From Candidatus Solirubrobacter pratensis (lineage in GTDB: Bacteria; Actinomycetota; Thermoleophilia; Solirubrobacterales; Solirubrobacteraceae), in the NCBI RefSeq assembly GCF_000425945.1, contig NZ_KE384480.1, positions 124,001 through 188,000 of the forward strand: 64,000 nt of DNA. Reading direction: 5' to 3'. This document shows positions 16,703 to 25,976 of this stretch, in pieces. A program made the translations under genes and the position numbers. Below the pieces are notes generated by a model. The model was not told where the DNA came from and made no database searches. It saw only the letters and a program-made list of their open reading frames with translations. Numbering within the stretch: position 1 is the stretch's first letter; each line of letters opens with the position of its first letter.

Positions 16703-18568
16703 TCAGGTGCCCGGTGCCGGCCCGGGGATCTGGACGACGGATCGGTATGCCGCCTGCAGCGTGGCGTAGGCCGGCTTGGGCTGGCCCTGATAGCTGAGTA
16801 CGCCCTTCTGATGCATCGGTGGCTGCGGCAGCGGATTGCCTCCCGTCCAGCCCGGCGCGCACACGAACTCGCGCAGCGTCCAGTAGTCCACGCCGCTCAG
16901 CCACGGCTTGCCGGCCATCACCGCAAGATGGGTCGCGATGAACGCCTGCTGGAACTGGTAGGTGCCCTTCTGTTCGACCGGGCCGTCCCGGTTGGCCTCG
17001 GCGCCGAACTCGGTGACGATGATCGCCTTCCCCGGATGGCACGCGTGGAGCTCGTCGAGGTAGGGGGAGAGATCGCCGCTGCTGCCGCCGTACCAGCCGA
17101 AGTACTCGTTCGCGCCGATCACGTCGAGCGCGTTCAGCCGCGGCGAGCAGGCGGTCTGACGGTGGGCCTCGATGGCCATGCCGACGGGCCGTGAGCCGTC
17201 GAGCGCGTGCGCGACACGCGTCGCCGCGGTGACGTAGCGGTTGATGGCGCCCGGAAACGTCTCGTCGAGCTCGTTGCCGAGTGACCAGACGATCACCGAC
17301 GCGTGGTTGCGGTTGGCGAGGACGTTCTGGCGCACCTCGTCGACCGCCGCGCCCACCACCCCGGGGACCTCCATGAAGCCGGTGACGAGCCGGTAGACGG
17401 GGACCTCGGACCACAGCAGCAGGCCCTCGCGGTCGGCCAGCTCCTCGAAGGCAGGGTGCAGCGGGTAGTGCGCGCGCACCAGCGTGGCGCCGACCTGCTT
17501 GACCTCCGCCGCAAGCTGCGCGCGGTCGGCGTCGTCGAGCGCCGCGCCCTTTCCCGGCGCGTCCTCGTGCACGGCGACGCCGCGCAGCTGCACGGGAACG
17601 CCGTTGACCAGCAGATGCCCGTCGCCGGCCCGGCCGACGGTCCGCAGGCCGGTGTGCAGCCGGTAGGTGGCTCGCGCGGAGCCGCCCGCCGAGGCGGTCA
17701 GCCCGGTCGGATAGAGGTAGGGGTCGGAAGGCCACCACACGTGCGGCCGCGGGATCCGCGCGGTGCCCGAGAACGCGTGGATCGCGCCGCGCCGGATGCG
17801 CGCGGCTCCCAGCCGGACGGACCGCCCGCCGATCGTCGCCGTGACCTTCGCCCGCGCCGCGTCGGCGCCGGCGTTGCGCACGACGGCGTGAAAGCGCACG
17901 GTCGCCGGACAGCCGCCGCATCCGAGCCGCGGCGTGACCTGGACCTCGTCGAAGTACAGCCCGTTCACCCGCCGCAGCTCGACCTCGCGCACGATCCCGC
18001 CCCAGTTCCACCACCCCCCACCGGGTTCGTCGGCGTTCGAGTAGCTCGAGGGCGGGAAGTCCGTCGGCAGGCGGCGGTTGTCGACGCGGACGACCAGGCG
18101 ATTGGCGCGGATCCGCCGCGCGGCGTGGGCGAGGTCGACCTCGAACGGCAGGTAGCCGCCGGCGTGCTCGCCGATCCGCTTGCCGTTCAACCACACGGTG
18201 GCGTGGTAGTTGACGGCCTCGAACCTGAGGCGCCAGCCGAGCGACGGCGAGCTCGACGGGAGGCGGAAGTCGGTGCGGTACCACACGGGCTCGCCGATGA
18301 AGCCCTGCTGGGTGAAGTCGGTCGCGTTCCATGCGTCCGGGATCCGCACCGGCGTCCAGCCGGTCCGCGGCGGCCGGCGCTCCCAGTGCGCGGCGAGGCC
18401 GGCGTCGCGCGGGTCCATTCGGCGGCGCCATCCGGCGCTCAGCAGGACCCGTCCGGTCGGACCGTCGTGGATCAGCGGCGGCTGGGACGGGACGGGCGCC
18501 GCGCGCGCGGTCGCGGGAAGCGCCGCCACGACGACCGCGAGCAGGATCGCGCCGGCGGCGCGCCTCAT
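16703..18568 (-). CDS. Secreted glycoside hydrolase family 2 enzyme
   Basis: A 621-residue GH2 protein with a signal peptide (about residues 1-25, ending near ATARAAP), a sugar-binding jelly-roll domain (WYRTDFRL, AVNYHATVWLNGKRIGEHAGGY), an immunoglobulin-like domain and a TIM barrel with acid/base Glu in VWSLGNELDE and nucleophile Glu in VTEFGAEA. The family includes beta-galactosidases, glucuronidases and mannosidases; the substrate is not clear. Its ATG overlaps the previous stop by 4 bases (ATGA). As an exported hydrolase inside a surface-glycan region it may trim or remodel the polymer or scavenge sugars. Confidence 0.9.
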   Translation of the reverse strand: MRRAAGAILLAVVVAALPATARAAPVPSQPPLIHDGPTGRVLLSAGWRRRMDPRDAGLAAHWERRPPRTGWTPVRIPDAWNATDFTQQGFIGEPVWYRTDFRLPSSSPSLGWRLRFEAVNYHATVWLNGKRIGEHAGGYLPFEVDLAHAARRIRANRLVVRVDNRRLPTDFPPSSYSNADEPGGGWWNWGGIVREVELRRVNGLYFDEVQVTPRLGCGGCPATVRFHAVVRNAGADAARAKVTATIGGRSVRLGAARIRRGAIHAFSGTARIPRPHVWWPSDPYLYPTGLTASAGGSARATYRLHTGLRTVGRAGDGHLLVNGVPVQLRGVAVHEDAPGKGAALDDADRAQLAAEVKQVGATLVRAHYPLHPAFEELADREGLLLWSEVPVYRLVTGFMEVPGVVGAAVDEVRQNVLANRNHASVIVWSLGNELDETFPGAINRYVTAATRVAHALDGSRPVGMAIEAHRQTACSPRLNALDVIGANEYFGWYGGSSGDLSPYLDELHACHPGKAIIVTEFGAEANRDGPVEQKGTYQFQQAFIATHLAVMAGKPWLSGVDYWTLREFVCAPGWTGGNPLPQPPMHQKGVLSYQGQPKPAYATLQAAYRSVVQIPGPAPGT

Positions 18569-19095
18569 CGATCGACCGCGCGCAGCCCGTTGAGCACGTG
18601 GAGCAGCCAGTCGGGCGGCGGTTGCGGCGTCGCGGGCGGCGGCGTGGCGGCGAGCCACTCGCCGGCGGCGCAGAGCACCTCGCCGATCCCGGCGGCGTTC
18701 TGCCCCCGCGGCCGCACCGTGACCGTGCGCGGAGCGACCGCCGCCCGCAGGCCGAAGATCCGCACCGTCTTGCCGGCGAAGGCGAGCGTCAGCCGCTTGC
18801 AGTCGGCCGTGCCGGCGGGGGCCCCGCTGACCGTCACGAACGTCGAGAAGCCCTGGTCGATGTCCCGCGCCGACGGGTAGCGGCTGTCGCGCAGACGGCC
18901 CTGGAGACGGCCCGTCGCGAGGATGCCGGCGCCGCTCGCGACGTAGCGGCCGACGACGAACTGGCCGGTGAAGCGCCCCTTCTGCGTCGCCGCGCGCGCG
19001 GGGATCGAAGCGACGCCGGCCGGCGAGGCATGCGCATCCGGCGCGGCGGCGAGGACGAGCGCGGCCGCCGACACGGCCGCCAGCGTTCTGGTCAT
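18565..19095 (-). CDS. Exported protein of unknown function
   Basis: A 176-residue protein with a clear signal peptide (TRTLAAVSAAALVLAAA, cleavage near AHASPA). The mature part is beta-rich (FTGQFVVGRYVASGAGILATG, written as FTGQFVVGRYV and ASGAGILATG), contains two Cys (ADCKRL, VLCAAG) that could form a disulfide, and ends in a proline-rich linker and hydrophobic tail. No family was recognised. I start at ATG 19095; a GTG at 19110 would add five residues. It overlaps the GH2 start by 4 bases, so the two are translationally coupled. Confidence 0.7.
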   Translation of the reverse strand: MTRTLAAVSAAALVLAAAPDAHASPAGVASIPARAATQKGRFTGQFVVGRYVASGAGILATGRLQGRLRDSRYPSARDIDQGFSTFVTVSGAPAGTADCKRLTLAFAGKTVRIFGLRAAVAPRTVTVRPRGQNAAGIGEVLCAAGEWLAATPPPATPQPPPDWLLHVLNGLRAVDR

Positions 19096-19135
19096 GTCGA
19101 GGCAACCCACGCGGTGGGGGAAAGTTGCGTCGGTC

Positions 19136-20014
19136 TCAGAGCCGATCTGCCCGCACCATCATGCAGTCGAGCTCCACGACGCGCCCGGTCGACCGCTGGC
19201 GGCTCACCGGATACAGCGCGGTGATCCCGAACCCGGCCGCCTCGTACGCGGCGATCGCCTCGGCCATGCCCGGCGCGCCGTCGTAGATCGGCATCACCGA
19301 GAGCTCCGCCTGCAGGCCGACGAATTCTGAGGCACGCTCGCCGAGGCCGGCGAAGGCCTCGAGGTCGTAGCCCTGCGTGTCCAGCTTGAGGAACGGCCGC
19401 GGTCGCGCGACCGGCGGGAGCACCTCGTCGAGCACGCCGTCGAGGCGCCGGACGGGGACCTCCTCGACGCGCGGCGACCGCAGCTGCGCGTAGCGGCGCG
19501 CCCCGAAGCCGGTCGGCGAGAACGCGGAGCTCATCGTGCCCGGCACGACGTTCATCGGCAGCGAGCCGTCCTGCGCGCCGAGCGCGCAGCGGTGGACGGT
19601 CCAGCCGGGGTCGTCGCGTGCCGCCGCCGCGAGCTTGGCGAAGGTCTCTGGCACGGGCTCGAACGAGACGATGTGGCCGTCGTAGCCGACGCGCCGCAGC
19701 AGTCGCGCGTACTGCCCGCGGTTCGCGCCCACGTCCACGACGCAGTTGACGCGATACAGGCGCAGCAGCTCTGCCACGTGCCGCCCGGCGAGGTAGGCGG
19801 TGAAGCCCTTCTCCGCGACGAACCAGTCCGCTTGGACGCGGACCGGGTCGGTCACGACGACGGCGCCCGTGGCCGCCTTGATCAGCTTGGCGTCGCGCCT
19901 CCGCCCGACGACCACCGTGCCGCGGCCGGCGCTCCGGACGTCGTAGCCCGCTCGCACCAGCAGCCGCAGCAGTCGTCGGCGCACGGCGGAACGATACCCG
20001 TCAGCAGCCGCCAT
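19136..20014 (-). CDS. FkbM family methyltransferase
   Basis: A 292-residue SAM-dependent methyltransferase. The SAM motif is VVDVGANRGQYARLLRR, followed by GHIVSFEPVPETF and the FkbM-typical KLDTQGYDLEAFAGLG. FkbM enzymes O-methylate sugars and polyketides and are common in surface-polysaccharide loci. The first 14 bases overlap the end of the upstream nuclease/lamin-tail gene. It has no signal peptide, so methylation would occur in the cytoplasm before export, unlike its exported neighbours. Substrate is inferred to be a glycan unit. Confidence 0.88.
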   Translation of the reverse strand: MAAADGYRSAVRRRLLRLLVRAGYDVRSAGRGTVVVGRRRDAKLIKAATGAVVVTDPVRVQADWFVAEKGFTAYLAGRHVAELLRLYRVNCVVDVGANRGQYARLLRRVGYDGHIVSFEPVPETFAKLAAAARDDPGWTVHRCALGAQDGSLPMNVVPGTMSSAFSPTGFGARRYAQLRSPRVEEVPVRRLDGVLDEVLPPVARPRPFLKLDTQGYDLEAFAGLGERASEFVGLQAELSVMPIYDGAPGMAEAIAAYEAAGFGITALYPVSRQRSTGRVVELDCMMVRADRL

Positions 20015-21362
20015 CGCCCCATGCGTAGCAGTCGACGACCACGTCGGTGAAGCTGCGCAGGCTCACGGCGCCGCCCGTATCCGCCAGGGCGTACGGCCTC
20101 CGGGCGAGGTGCTTGACGAGCGGCTCGTCCGCGGCGGGCGAGCCCTGTGGCAGCAGCTCCATGGTCTGTCCCGGCGCGATCACCGAGCCGACGGGGAACG
20201 CGTAGGAGAAGATGAACCGGCCGGGGCGATGCCGGAGGTGCAGCTTGACGACGTGCCCGGTCAGGTCGACGGGCTCCGTGCCGGCGTTCGAGACGCTGAT
20301 CGATTCCGGCGTGGTGGGATGCGCAGCGATGCGCACCTTGCCCTGCAGCGGGTCCTGGCATGCGACCAGGCACGGGTAGATCTCGCTCGCGCGCAGGTCA
20401 CCCTGCGGATCGAACAGGTATGCGCCGTCGCCCATGTGGCGCCCGTCGGTGCTCGCGTTGTCGAAGACGCCGCCCTTCTGGCACCAGTGGAACGCCGAGG
20501 CGTCGTCGGCGCCGCAGCCCGAATGGACGCGGACCGCGCCGCCGGGCGGGATCACGGCCGGCGCCGGGAACTCGTAGCCCGGGCGGTGCGGCGGCTGCGG
20601 GCTGACGCGCAGCCATGAGTCGCGCAGCCACCAGCCCGCGAGTGCCAGCGGGCGCGCGCCGAGGTTGCGGATCTGCACCCACTCGCCGTTGAGGTCGGCG
20701 CCGTCGGCACCGTCGGCGTCCCAGTTGACGTCGACGGCCAGCGGGATGTCGTCGTCCGGCCCGGCGCCGCAGGAGCTCGGCGCGTACAGGCCCAGATGCG
20801 CCGCCGCCGCGGCCTGGGATAGCGCGCTGTAGTCGGCGTTGTGGGCGTGCTCGACGGCGTTCGGGAGCCACAGCGCGAGCCCGGCCTGCAGCTCGAGCCG
20901 GGCGACGTCCTGCCAGCGCCCGCCGCTGCGGACCCAGACCGAGCGGCGCAGCCGGCCGCCGGTCACGCTCGACGGGTCCTGCGCCGCGAGCCGCACCCGG
21001 CCGTGCGCGCGCTCGAGCAGGCTGTCGACGAGCGCGGCGGCCTCGACACTGTGGCAGTCGCCGCGCCTGCGGCTGGACCTGGCGCTGTAGCGATGCAGCT
21101 CCATCGCGTTGATGCCGGTGAAGCGGATCGTCGCGATGCGGCCGGGCCGGTCGCCCGCGATGTGCACGCGGATGGTGTCGCCGTCGGCGACGAACGTCCT
21201 CTTGGCGTTCCACCACGTGCAGGCCGGGGCGCCGGTGCCGGGCACGCAAGGCGCCCGCCACGCCGCCCGCGCGGGGGCGCAGGCGAGCGCCAAGGCGGCG
21301 CAGACGACCGAACTGGATGCGAGGACCCGGGCGAGGCGCACGGAACGACTAGAGCAAACCAT
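20001..21362 (-). CDS. Secreted SNase-like nuclease with lamin-tail domain
   Basis: A 453-residue protein with a signal peptide (about residues 1-33, ending APARAAW). Residues 50-200 match thermonuclease (SNase): ADGDTIRVHI, then IRFTGINAMEL, which supplies the Arg and Glu equivalent to catalytic Arg35/Glu43, and a further Arg in GRLRRSVWVR. Residues 225-330 form a lamin-tail domain (LNGEWVQIRNLGARPLALAGW, here as LNGEWVQIRNLG and RPLALAGWWLRD), a fold found in bacterial extracellular nucleases and surface proteins; a second similar beta domain may follow (ESISVSNAGTEPVDLTGHVV). First gene of the five-gene minus-strand operon, divergent from the eight-gene polymer operon. Likely an extracellular or wall-bound nuclease. 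Confidence 0.82.
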   Translation of the reverse strand: MVCSSRSVRLARVLASSSVVCAALALACAPARAAWRAPCVPGTGAPACTWWNAKRTFVADGDTIRVHIAGDRPGRIATIRFTGINAMELHRYSARSSRRRGDCHSVEAAALVDSLLERAHGRVRLAAQDPSSVTGGRLRRSVWVRSGGRWQDVARLELQAGLALWLPNAVEHAHNADYSALSQAAAAAHLGLYAPSSCGAGPDDDIPLAVDVNWDADGADGADLNGEWVQIRNLGARPLALAGWWLRDSWLRVSPQPPHRPGYEFPAPAVIPPGGAVRVHSGCGADDASAFHWCQKGGVFDNASTDGRHMGDGAYLFDPQGDLRASEIYPCLVACQDPLQGKVRIAAHPTTPESISVSNAGTEPVDLTGHVVKLHLRHRPGRFIFSYAFPVGSVIAPGQTMELLPQGSPAADEPLVKHLARRPYALADTGGAVSLRSFTDVVVDCYAWGDGGC

Positions 21363-21484
21363 GGAGAGAGAGAAGGTTGCGGTTCACTCTTGATTCGCAG
21401 TGCCGGTATGCTCGCCTTCTCCGGAGGAGGTTTGGCGCGGCGCCGCGCATGTCTGGGCACGCGAGAATGGGTAGGGCGCGGCGC

Positions 21485-23617
21485 ATGAGGGCGCCGCCGG
21501 CGCACAACGAGACGTTGAAGGCGCCGGCTGTGCGGCGCGTGCGACCGACCGGGCCGGGGCGGCTGACCGTCGAAGGCGACCTCGGGAGCGCGCGCCCGGA
21601 GGCGGTGCTCGTGCTTCGCGAGCGGGGTTCGGGCGCGGAGCACCGTCATGTGGCGTTGACGGGGGACTCGTCGCGCTTCGAAGCCGACGTCGAGCTGGCA
21701 GGCGGCGACTGGCGCGGCGTCTGGGACGGCTATGTCGACGGCGCGCGGCTGATGGTCGGCGCCGGCGCCGGGCTCGACGCCACGACGCTCAGCCTGGCCC
21801 CCGGCGAGGCATGCGAGGTCGCGCCGTACGCGGCCGAGGACGGCGGCTTGAGCCTGCGCATCGCGCCGCTCGCCCCGCACGCCGAGCTCTCGCGGGCATG
21901 GGTCGGCGAGCGCACGGTCCGGCTCGAAGGCAGCGTGCCGCCCGGCGGCGGCCACCTCGAGCTCGTCTGCCGCAGCCGCGAGCGCGGGGACGAGCTGGTC
22001 TCGGCGGTGAGCGCGGTGGGCGCGGGCTTCACGGCCGAGCTGGAGCTGGAACGGCTCGTTCGCGACGACGCGGAGCCCGAGGTCTGGGATCTCTACGTCG
22101 ACACGGGCAGCGGATCGCCGCTGCGACTCGGCGCGCACGACGACGACGTGGCCAACAAGAAGCAGGCGGTCGCGTACCCGGCGCGACGCGTGGAGCGGGC
22201 CGGCGCGGAACGCCGGCTGCAGCCGTACTTCACCGTCGAGAACAACTTCAGCATCCGCTCGCGCGCGCCGGGGCCGGCCGGCGCCGCGCGCCCGGCGGGG
22301 CGTGCCGTCGAGACGGCGCGGCCAGGATCGCGCGGCTGGTGGGCCGAGCGCGCGACGCCGCTGCTGCGCATCGCCCGGCGGATGGCGCTCGCGCTCGGCG
22401 CGCGGATCACCGGCGCGCGAGGACCGGCATCCGGCCCGCCCGTGCCTGGCCCCGGCACCGTCTACATCCTGATCATGCACGCCTACGGGATGGGCGGCAC
22501 GATCCGCACCGTCCTCAACCTCGCGGAGGAGCTCGCACGCCGCCACGACGTCGAGATCATCAGCGTGGTCCGGCGGCGCGACTTCGGCTTCTTCGCCATG
22601 CCGCCCGGCGTGCGCGTGACGGCGCTCGACGACCGCCGTGCCACCACTCCCAAGGCCGCCGGGGCGCGGCTGCTCAGCCGCCTGCCGAGCGTGCTCATGC
22701 ACGATCAGGACTACGGGTTCCACGCCTGCTCGCTGTGGACCGACGTGCGGCTCGTGCGCAAGCTCCGCTCGCTCAGTCCGGGCTGGCTCATCACCACGCG
22801 GCCCGGCCTGAACCTGATCGCGGCGCGGCTCACGCCCGGCCACGTGCGCTCGATCGGCCAGGAGCACATGAACTTCCACGCGCACCGCCCTGCGCTCGCC
22901 GCGGAGATCCGCCGCGCGTACGGCGGTCTCGACGCGCTCGCGGTGCTCACGGCCGACGATCAGCGGGACTACTCGCACGTGCTCGCGGACGCCCACACGC
23001 GGATCGCGCGGATCCCGAACGCCCTGCCGGAGATCCCCGGCGAGCGCGCGGAGCTCACCAGGCCGATCGTGGTCGCCGCCGGGCGGCTGACCTGGCAGAA
23101 GGGCTTCGACCTGCTGATCCGCGCGTTCGAGCGCGTGGCGCGGGAGCGCCCCGAGTGGTCGCTGCGGATCTACGGCGCCGGCCGCAAGCGCGACCGGCTG
23201 CGCCGGCTGATCGCGACGCGCGACCTCTACAACCACGTGTTCCTGATGGGCTCGACGCAGCACCTCGGCGAGGCTCTCGCGGAGGGGTCGATCTTCGCGC
23301 TGAGCTCGCGCTACGAGGGCTTCGGCATGGTGATCCTCGAGGCGATGAGCAAGGGGCTGCCGGTCGTGTCCTTCGACTGCCCACGCGGCCCGAGCGAGAT
23401 CGTCCACCACGGCGAGGACGGGCTGCTCGTAGCGGCCGAGGACGTCGACGCTCTCGCGGCGGCGCTGCTGGAGCTGATCGACGACGCCCCGCGGCGGCGG
23501 CGCATGGGCGAGGCCGCCGTCCGGACCGCGCGGCAGTTCGACGTCGGCGTGATCGGGAGCCGGTGGGAGCGGCTGCTCGAGGAGCTCGCGCCCGCCTCGG
23601 CGAAGGCGGCCGCATGA
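21485..23617 (+). CDS. Glycosyltransferase family 4 with N-terminal beta domain
   Basis: A 710-residue protein. Residues 1-240 form two beta-sandwich repeats (GRLTVEGDLGSARPEAVLVL; TVRLEGSVPPGGGHLELV) as in actinobacterial TagB/TagF-like polymer glycosyltransferases. Residues 320-700 form a GT-B catalytic domain: AYGMGGTIRTVLNLAEEL, VAAGRLTWQKGFDLL and the donor-site SRYEGFGMVILEAMSKG. It probably adds glycosyl units to the surface polymer. ATG 21485 is chosen; in-frame ATGs at 21449 and 21467 are possible. First gene of an eight-gene operon; its stop overlaps the next start (ATGA). Confidence 0.85.
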   Translation: MRAPPAHNETLKAPAVRRVRPTGPGRLTVEGDLGSARPEAVLVLRERGSGAEHRHVALTGDSSRFEADVELAGGDWRGVWDGYVDGARLMVGAGAGLDATTLSLAPGEACEVAPYAAEDGGLSLRIAPLAPHAELSRAWVGERTVRLEGSVPPGGGHLELVCRSRERGDELVSAVSAVGAGFTAELELERLVRDDAEPEVWDLYVDTGSGSPLRLGAHDDDVANKKQAVAYPARRVERAGAERRLQPYFTVENNFSIRSRAPGPAGAARPAGRAVETARPGSRGWWAERATPLLRIARRMALALGARITGARGPASGPPVPGPGTVYILIMHAYGMGGTIRTVLNLAEELARRHDVEIISVVRRRDFGFFAMPPGVRVTALDDRRATTPKAAGARLLSRLPSVLMHDQDYGFHACSLWTDVRLVRKLRSLSPGWLITTRPGLNLIAARLTPGHVRSIGQEHMNFHAHRPALAAEIRRAYGGLDALAVLTADDQRDYSHVLADAHTRIARIPNALPEIPGERAELTRPIVVAAGRLTWQKGFDLLIRAFERVARERPEWSLRIYGAGRKRDRLRRLIATRDLYNHVFLMGSTQHLGEALAEGSIFALSSRYEGFGMVILEAMSKGLPVVSFDCPRGPSEIVHHGEDGLLVAAEDVDALAAALLELIDDAPRRRRMGEAAVRTARQFDVGVIGSRWERLLEELAPASAKAAA

Positions 23618-25356
23618 GCCCGTCGGCGATCCTGCTGGCGACGGCGGAGGCCGCCGAGGGCGGCGCCGCCGCCGTGCTGCCGGCGTGCGGCTCGACGCTC
23701 CTGGCGCGGCTGCTGGGACAGCTCGCGTCGCTCGGCGTCGCGCCGGTGACGGTGATCACGCGCCCGGAGTGGGAGGACGCCGTGCGCGCCGAGGCCGGCG
23801 ACGCGGCTGCGGTCCTGGTGTCGGCCGACGTGGCCGGCGACCTGCGCGCGATCGCCGACGTCTCCGCGCGCGGCGGGCCGCTGCTGCTCGCCTGCGCCGA
23901 CGTGCTCGTGCACCGCGAGGCGCTCGCCGGCCTGCTCGCCGACCCGCGGATCGCCACAGGCGTCCTCGTGAGCGTCTCGCCGCTGCGCGGAGACCTCGCC
24001 TTCCGCACGCGCGCCGCCCGCGGCCGCGTCGTCGCCGCGGCGTCGGCCTACCACCGCGTCACCGTGCCGAGCGGCTACTTCCTCGGCGTCGTGAAGGTCG
24101 ACCGGGCCGACCGCCGGGCGCTCGCCGCGGGCGCGACGGCACTCGCCCGGCTCGCCGACCCCGTCACCCGCCCGCCGGAGTGGGACGCGGAGCTCGAGCG
24201 CAAGGCCGCCGAGTGGCGCGTGGAGCGCTGGCGCCGGCGGCTCGCGGCCGAGACGGGGGAGCCGGCGCCCTACCCGGAGGCGGTCGAGCCGGCCGCGCTC
24301 GAGCTCGACGCCGACGCCGGCGCGGAGCTCGCCGCCCGTGTGGCCGCCGCCGGCGAGGACGCCGTCGCGCTCGCGCTGGTCGGGCTGGTGCGGTCGGGCG
24401 CCCATGTCGGCCAGAGCCACCTGCGCGCGTTCTTCTGGGCGCGCGTGCTGTCGGGCCAGGCGGCCCGCCGCGCCGAGGCCGAGCTCGCCGGCATCGACGA
24501 GGACCGGATCGCGCTCGCTTCGGCCGTCAAGTCCTCCGACGGCTTCTTCACGACGTTCTTCGTCAGCCCGTACTCGCGCTACATCGCCCGCTTCGCGGCG
24601 CGCCGCGGGTGGACGCCGAACGCCATGACGACGGTCTCGATGGCGATCGGCGCCGTGGCCGCCGGCGCCTTCGCGCTCGGCTCGCGGGCGTCGATGATCG
24701 TGGGCGCGATCCTCCTCCAGGCGGCGTTCACGGTCGACTGCGTCGACGGCCAGCTCGCGCGCTATACGCGGACGTTCTCGAAGCTCGGCGCATGGCTGGA
24801 CTCGGTCTTCGACCGCGGCAAGGAGTACCTCGTCTACGCCGGCCTCGCGGTGGGCGCGTCGCGCGGCTTCGGACAGCACGTGTGGTCGCTCGCGGGCGCC
24901 GCGCTGACGCTCCAGACCGTGCGGCACATGATCGACTTCTCGTTCACGGCCACGCGCCACCAGGCGATCGCTGCGGCTCCGCTCCTCGCCCTGCACGAGG
25001 TCGAGGACCGGCCGGTCGCGCCGCGGGCCGCGCAACCGCCCGCCGAGCCGTCCGCCCCCGCGGGCGGCACCGCCGTCGCCACGGTCGCCCGGCCCGCGCC
25101 GGTCGCCGCCCCTGCGCCCGCGCGACCGGGGCTCGCAGCCCGTGCGGTGTCGCTGATCGGCCGGCTCGACCGCGTCCCGGGCATCCTGTGGGCGAAGCGG
25201 ATCGTCGTGCTGCCGATCGGCGAGCGCTTCGCGCTGATCTCGATCACCGCCGCGCTCGGCTCGCCGCGGCTGACGTTCACCGCGCTGCTGGTCTGGGGCG
25301 GCATCGCCGCCCTCTACGCCGTGCCCGGCCGCATCCTTCGATCGGTGGCGCGATGA
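23614..25356 (+). CDS. CDP-alcohol phosphatidyltransferase fused to a degenerate nucleotidyltransferase-like domain
   Basis: A 580-residue two-domain protein. The N-terminal 200 residues resemble a sugar-nucleotidyltransferase fold but lack the glycine-rich LAxGxGTR signature, so are probably not catalytic. The C-terminal half is a membrane CDP-alcohol phosphotransferase with the full motif D-x2-DG-x2-AR-x8-G-x3-D-x3-D, visible as DCVDGQLARYTRTFSKLG and AWLDSVFD, and about six helices. The order resembles inositol-phosphate cytidylyltransferase/DIPP synthase. It should transfer a phospho-alcohol from a CDP-alcohol to an acceptor. The active cytidylyltransferase is likely the separate gene at 25973. 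A Pro/Ala-rich linker of about 45 residues interrupts the membrane part. Confidence 0.85.
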   Translation: MSPSAILLATAEAAEGGAAAVLPACGSTLLARLLGQLASLGVAPVTVITRPEWEDAVRAEAGDAAAVLVSADVAGDLRAIADVSARGGPLLLACADVLVHREALAGLLADPRIATGVLVSVSPLRGDLAFRTRAARGRVVAAASAYHRVTVPSGYFLGVVKVDRADRRALAAGATALARLADPVTRPPEWDAELERKAAEWRVERWRRRLAAETGEPAPYPEAVEPAALELDADAGAELAARVAAAGEDAVALALVGLVRSGAHVGQSHLRAFFWARVLSGQAARRAEAELAGIDEDRIALASAVKSSDGFFTTFFVSPYSRYIARFAARRGWTPNAMTTVSMAIGAVAAGAFALGSRASMIVGAILLQAAFTVDCVDGQLARYTRTFSKLGAWLDSVFDRGKEYLVYAGLAVGASRGFGQHVWSLAGAALTLQTVRHMIDFSFTATRHQAIAAAPLLALHEVEDRPVAPRAAQPPAEPSAPAGGTAVATVARPAPVAAPAPARPGLAARAVSLIGRLDRVPGILWAKRIVVLPIGERFALISITAALGSPRLTFTALLVWGGIAALYAVPGRILRSVAR

Positions 25357-25976
25357 GCGTCCTCGCCGCCTACCGCGACGACGGCCCGCTCGCTGCCGGC
25401 GCGGAGCGCCTCGCTCCGCCCGCCGCGGCGCGCCCCGGCCCGCTCGTGTGGACGGTCGCGGGGGCGCTGCCCCTGGTCGCCGCCTTCGTCGTCTGGCGCG
25501 ACCGGCTCCCGCCGGCCGCCGCGGGCCTGGTCGCGATCGCGATCGCGATCGCCGCGGCCGGGCCCGCCGCGGCGAGGGCGGACGCCGGACGGCTCGCGTG
25601 GCTGGTCCCGCCGCTGCTGCGGCTGCTCGAGTACGCGGTCCTCCTGAGGGTCACGGTCCTGACCGACCATGGCGCATTACCGGCCTGCTACGCGCTGCTC
25701 GGCGTTCTGGCGTTCCATCACTACGACACCGTCTATCGCCTGCGCCACCAGAAGCTCGCGCCGCCGGCGTGGCTGCGGACGGCCTCAGGGGGGTGGGACG
25801 GGCGTCTGCTCGTGCTCTACGCGCTCGCCGCGGCCGGCGGGCTCGGCCCGGGGCTGGTCGTGGCGGCGCTCGGCCTCGCCGTGCTCTTCGGAGCGGAGAG
25901 CATCGTGAGCTGGCTGGGCTTCGCCCGCGCGCAGGCCCAGACGGTGTACGTCGACGAGGATCTGGAGGAGGCGTGA
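25353..25976 (+). CDS. DUF5941 membrane protein
   Basis: A 207-residue integral membrane protein with about five hydrophobic helices and the motif LGVLAFHHYDTVYRLRHQ, typical of DUF5941, an actinobacterial family found beside CDP-alcohol phosphotransferases and nucleotidyltransferases. Its role is unknown. Start and stop overlap both neighbours by 4 bases (ATGA and GTGA), which argues for fixed stoichiometry with them. The conserved His-His-Tyr-Asp on a membrane loop could be a substrate site, but that is speculation. Confidence 0.8.
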   Translation: MSVLAAYRDDGPLAAGAERLAPPAAARPGPLVWTVAGALPLVAAFVVWRDRLPPAAAGLVAIAIAIAAAGPAAARADAGRLAWLVPPLLRLLEYAVLLRVTVLTDHGALPACYALLGVLAFHHYDTVYRLRHQKLAPPAWLRTASGGWDGRLLVLYALAAAGGLGPGLVVAALGLAVLFGAESIVSWLGFARAQAQTVYVDEDLEEA

